From an uncultured Lachnospiraceae bacterium (lineage in GTDB: Bacteria > Bacillota > Clostridia > Lachnospirales > Lachnospiraceae): DNA of 14,811 nucleotides. Positions 12,359 through 14,811 of the stretch are shown one piece after another. The position numbers and the translations under genes are program-made. Under the pieces are notes generated by a model. It was not told the origin of the DNA. It did not search any database and saw only the letters and a program-made list of their open reading frames with translations. Position 1 is the first letter of the stretch; every line of letters starts with the position of its first letter. The stretch is taken from NCBI GenBank assembly GCA_910583815.1, contig CAJTZB010000050.1, positions 1-14,811 on the forward strand, in the 5' to 3' direction.

Positions 12359-14767
12359 TTATGACGATGCATAGCCCATTTTGCCTTTGATATAGTCATC
12401 CAGTTCCTTTCCATAGGAATACCAGTCCGGCAGCACTTCTTCACGTTCCAATAGCTCAGAATGTTTCTTTCCATGAAGCTCTGCTGCCATTGCCGCAATT
12501 TTATCGACTTCCCTTGGCGTAAAATAAGTAAATGCCATGCGCAGCTCCGGCAAAAGCTCCATGAACTCTTCTGACGTCACCTGCCCAAAAAACATATCAA
12601 GCAGTTTCAGGAAGTCCTCACCGATAAATACTAAGTCCCTCGCTGTGTAAAACAGCCCTTTAAAAAACGATGCCGTCTTTAACAGCTGTTCCCTTGTCCC
12701 CATCAGATAGCTCCGGCATACCATCTCGACTTCTGCCGCCGTTTCTTTCCCGCTTCCATACAAGATACCGTGGATACATCCGCTAAGCCCTGCATGAATC
12801 TGTCCATCCTGGTTCATCTTATCCAAAGCGTCATAATATGTTTCTCGTTCCTGTTCAAAGTCTTCTTCGGAACCATCCGTATGCGGAGCCCTTCCGGTCA
12901 GTTGGTACAGAAGCTTAAGTGCATTTATGCACTGTGCCAGATCTTCATCTTTGATTCTTGTCATAGATGGCAGCAGGGCAATCAGCTTTCTGCATGACAT
13001 ATGCATCAAGCCCCCAAACTCCAGCTTAGAGCTATACAAAGACCCAAGCTCCCGCATCATCATCAACGACTTCAGTGCTTCTGCAAGGGAATAGAAATCC
13101 GAATCATGCAGCAGGAGTTCATATACTCTGTCATAAATGACCTGAAGCTGTTCAGATAATCCCATTTCAAACGCATGCGTCAGCAAAAGCACCGCTTCTT
13201 TCGCTCCGAGTTCTTTTTCAAGGCGTTCTTTTACAATGCCTGTAATCGCTTCCTCTATTGTTGCACCATAGACGGATACATCAATCAGAGCCGCATTTAC
13301 CTGTGCGCTCCACTTATACTTCCAGATTTCCCGCATCAGGTTTTTGTCCTTTTTCAGCTGCAGGTTCGGTCCTTTTATTTTCCATGAGAACGCAGTGTTC
13401 AGAAAATTCATGCGGTGAAAAAACATGCTCTCCTGCCTGTGTTTCTTATTAGAAAAAATAGATAACGTTGCCTCGGCCTCCAAGGTAGAGTTTGTCTTTA
13501 TCCCAAATTTCTTACACTGTGCTTCAAAATCACGAAGTATAGGAGGGACATCTGCCTGACTGCACAGCTTACCCACGGATTTTCCTGTCATATGTTTCTT
13601 TAGTATCCGCATCGGCGTGTCTGAGGCAATATTATATTCTCCCTTGATAAAAGAAGACATTACTGCATCTAACAGTTCATACGCTCCTGGTTCCTTCTTG
13701 CCCCTCAGTTCTGAAAGCCCCTTTGCCATAGCGCAGGCACAGATTTCATCATAGGTCGAAAGATATCCTTCTTTTCTTCTTGTCTCCTTGCCTGAAGCAA
13801 CAATCATGTCCAGAACTACGTTTCCGTAAGGGGCTTCCTCCACCTGCATTCCTTCCCAGATTCTCTGATAAAACCCTGCAAACGGCATTCCGCTGGCATA
13901 TCCGTTCAATGCATCTGCAGCTTCCATAGAATAAGGCATCAGATATACTCCCTGATTTGGTATGGAAGTCTTTTCTGCTTTTCCGGCTTCCTGTATCTTC
14001 TGCGATTCCGCTTCCAGTAGTGCTTCCAATGCCGGTGTATGAAAACCTCCTGTAATAACAAGCACCGGGGCTGTTTCTGAGGCGGCATCTTTCGCATATT
14101 CTAAAATCCGCTTCGCCATGTGCCGTTCTCTTGCAAGGCAGCCGTCTCCTTCCAGTGATTCTTCCGACGTATTTTCTCTTGCAAGCCTGCAATAGGTCAA
14201 GAGGTCAGAAAACCACTTGTCGTCTTCTTCGTGCAAACCGTTCAGTTCAAAATATTTTTCCCAAAATTCATCAAAGCTGCGAAGCCCTGTCTTTTCGCAA
14301 AGCTGCTTTAAATACTCATTCCTAGAAAGCAGATAGTCGTCATTATAGTTATTTTTTTCTTCCTCTTGCTTAAGCAATCCTCTGCCTTCTGCAGATGCTG
14401 CGAGGATATTTCCATAAGACAGATCTATAAACGCCGTTTTGATGCCAAGACGGTTTCCTTCCCTGAGCGCCACAAGCTCCGGTGAATAGTCCAAAAAAGG
14501 ATAGTAGCACTTATAATGTTCCTTTTCCTCCGAAATCTGCCCTGCCTCATCATGGCAGGAGTAGTAAATGGCAAACGGAGCCTGCGTATCCTCATGCACG
14601 ATTACCGGAATTAATGAGTTTGCATTGTCCGGCCCTTCTATCAGGATGGCAGCAGGATGAAGGCACTCTATCATCCGCTTTACATGGAAAGCGCATGCCG
14701 GGCTGTGATGTCTGACCGGAAGCAGGACTATTTCAGCCATTTCCTTGCTTCGTAATATTCTTTCCAT
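12359..14767 (-). CDS. DUF5682 family protein (YehM-like)
   Basis: An 802-aa cytoplasmic protein. The N-terminal region has the family hallmark LPVRHHSPAC (residues 16-25), then ILIEGPDNAN (41-50), FAIYYSCHDE (65-74), FIDLSYGN (113-120), RERHMAKRI (213-221) and VLVITGGFHTPAL (235-247). The order of an early H/E pair, an R-x-x-MA motif and a GG-x-H motif recalls the TraB/EreA/ChaN-type fold, which is inference. The remaining 550 residues are helical and not recognised. The start at 14767 has AAGG 6 nt upstream; a second start at 14740 (MAEIVLLPVRHHS) fits the family N-terminus better but has only 2 nt between AAGG and ATG. Either start overlaps the end of the upstream frame (40 or 13 nt), indicating tight coupling. 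In E. coli the comparable gene yehM sits between an AAA+ ATPase gene and a VWA gene, as here. Confidence 0.88.
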   Translation of the reverse strand: MERILRSKEMAEIVLLPVRHHSPACAFHVKRMIECLHPAAILIEGPDNANSLIPVIVHEDTQAPFAIYYSCHDEAGQISEEKEHYKCYYPFLDYSPELVALREGNRLGIKTAFIDLSYGNILAASAEGRGLLKQEEEKNNYNDDYLLSRNEYLKQLCEKTGLRSFDEFWEKYFELNGLHEEDDKWFSDLLTYCRLARENTSEESLEGDGCLARERHMAKRILEYAKDAASETAPVLVITGGFHTPALEALLEAESQKIQEAGKAEKTSIPNQGVYLMPYSMEAADALNGYASGMPFAGFYQRIWEGMQVEEAPYGNVVLDMIVASGKETRRKEGYLSTYDEICACAMAKGLSELRGKKEPGAYELLDAVMSSFIKGEYNIASDTPMRILKKHMTGKSVGKLCSQADVPPILRDFEAQCKKFGIKTNSTLEAEATLSIFSNKKHRQESMFFHRMNFLNTAFSWKIKGPNLQLKKDKNLMREIWKYKWSAQVNAALIDVSVYGATIEEAITGIVKERLEKELGAKEAVLLLTHAFEMGLSEQLQVIYDRVYELLLHDSDFYSLAEALKSLMMMRELGSLYSSKLEFGGLMHMSCRKLIALLPSMTRIKDEDLAQCINALKLLYQLTGRAPHTDGSEEDFEQERETYYDALDKMNQDGQIHAGLSGCIHGILYGSGKETAAEVEMVCRSYLMGTREQLLKTASFFKGLFYTARDLVFIGEDFLKLLDMFFGQVTSEEFMELLPELRMAFTYFTPREVDKIAAMAAELHGKKHSELLEREEVLPDWYSYGKELDDYIKGKMGYASS

Positions 14768-14811
14768 AACCCACCTTCTTTGCCGCTCTTGTCTTTAATA
14801 ACGGTATTGAA
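14728..14811 (-). CDS. C-terminal end of an upstream protein, probably a MoxR-type AAA+ ATPase
   Basis: An open frame enters from the right edge and encodes 27 residues, ending WKEYYEARKWLK before TAG at 14728-14730. It overlaps the DUF5682 start region. The helical, aromatic/charged end looks like a genuine protein terminus. The fragment is too short to identify on its own. The AAA+ assignment rests only on context: DUF5682, VWA, SWIM and DUF4132 genes are normally accompanied by a MoxR-type ATPase immediately upstream of the DUF5682 gene (yehL before yehM in E. coli). Confidence 0.5.
   Translation of the reverse strand, partial: FNTVIKDKSGKEGGLWKEYYEARKWLK

Noticed and set aside
1..14811. 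CRISPR arrays, tRNA or rRNA genes, insertion sequences, phage genes
   Set aside because: No regularly spaced repeats, no tRNA-like cloverleaf or rRNA sequence, and no transposase or integrase coding region was seen.
5385..14811. Assignment of the cluster to the described vWA-MoxR ternary conflict systems
   Set aside because: A VWA gene and a probable MoxR gene are shared themes, but no typical effector or trypsin/peptidase-like partner was seen and the ATPase itself is outside the window, so I do not make that claim.

Overview
The window reads as chromosomal DNA of a low-to-moderate G+C gut-type Firmicute, most likely a Lachnospiraceae-like Clostridium relative. The reasons are strong AGGAGG-type ribosome binding sites, short intergenic gaps, EcfA1/EcfA2/EcfT proteins of clostridial type, and mixed AT/GC codon use. 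The genus is an inference; no rRNA or other marker is present. Nearly all genes lie on the minus strand.

Right-hand two thirds (5385-14811, minus strand, transcribed right to left): the C-terminal tail of an unidentified protein (probably a MoxR-type AAA+ ATPase), then a DUF5682 protein (802 aa), a VWA-domain protein with an intact MIDAS (375 aa), a protein with two SWIM zinc-finger motifs (569 aa), a 110-aa helical protein of unknown function, and a 1172-aa DUF4132 (MolR/YehI-type) protein. A long symmetrical stem-loop closes the series at 5325-5372. The domain set matches the poorly understood yehI-yehL-yehM-yehP-yehQ cluster of Escherichia coli, in a different order and with an added small protein. 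The likely theme is an AAA+ ATPase working with a VWA partner and large client or adaptor proteins, but the biological role is unknown. It is the best candidate here for an undescribed system. The VWA gene is separated from DUF5682 by a palindromic intergenic element that also encodes a possible 36-aa peptide. The DUF4132 gene has its own structured leader.

Middle (3544-5384): an AraC-family regulator (plus strand) diverges from a MATE exporter gene and converges on a 152-aa membrane protein gene. The AraC/MATE intergenic region carries a 14-bp direct repeat spaced 31 bp apart, a plausible operator. The 309-base stretch 5076-5384 holds a good promoter, a leader with a translatable fragment resembling the ABC-ATPase signature region, and the terminator of the DUF4132 operon; no other gene is seen in it.

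Left (1-3543, minus strand): a MATE-family exporter, then ecfA1, ecfA2 and the first 106 codons of ecfT, the shared energising module of ECF-type vitamin/metal importers. A probable promoter for the ecf genes overlaps the 3' end of the MATE gene. The ecfA1-ecfA2 and ecfA2-ecfT gaps contain two copies of the same hairpin-plus-RBS element. In many Firmicutes the ecf genes follow rplQ; here they follow a MATE gene.
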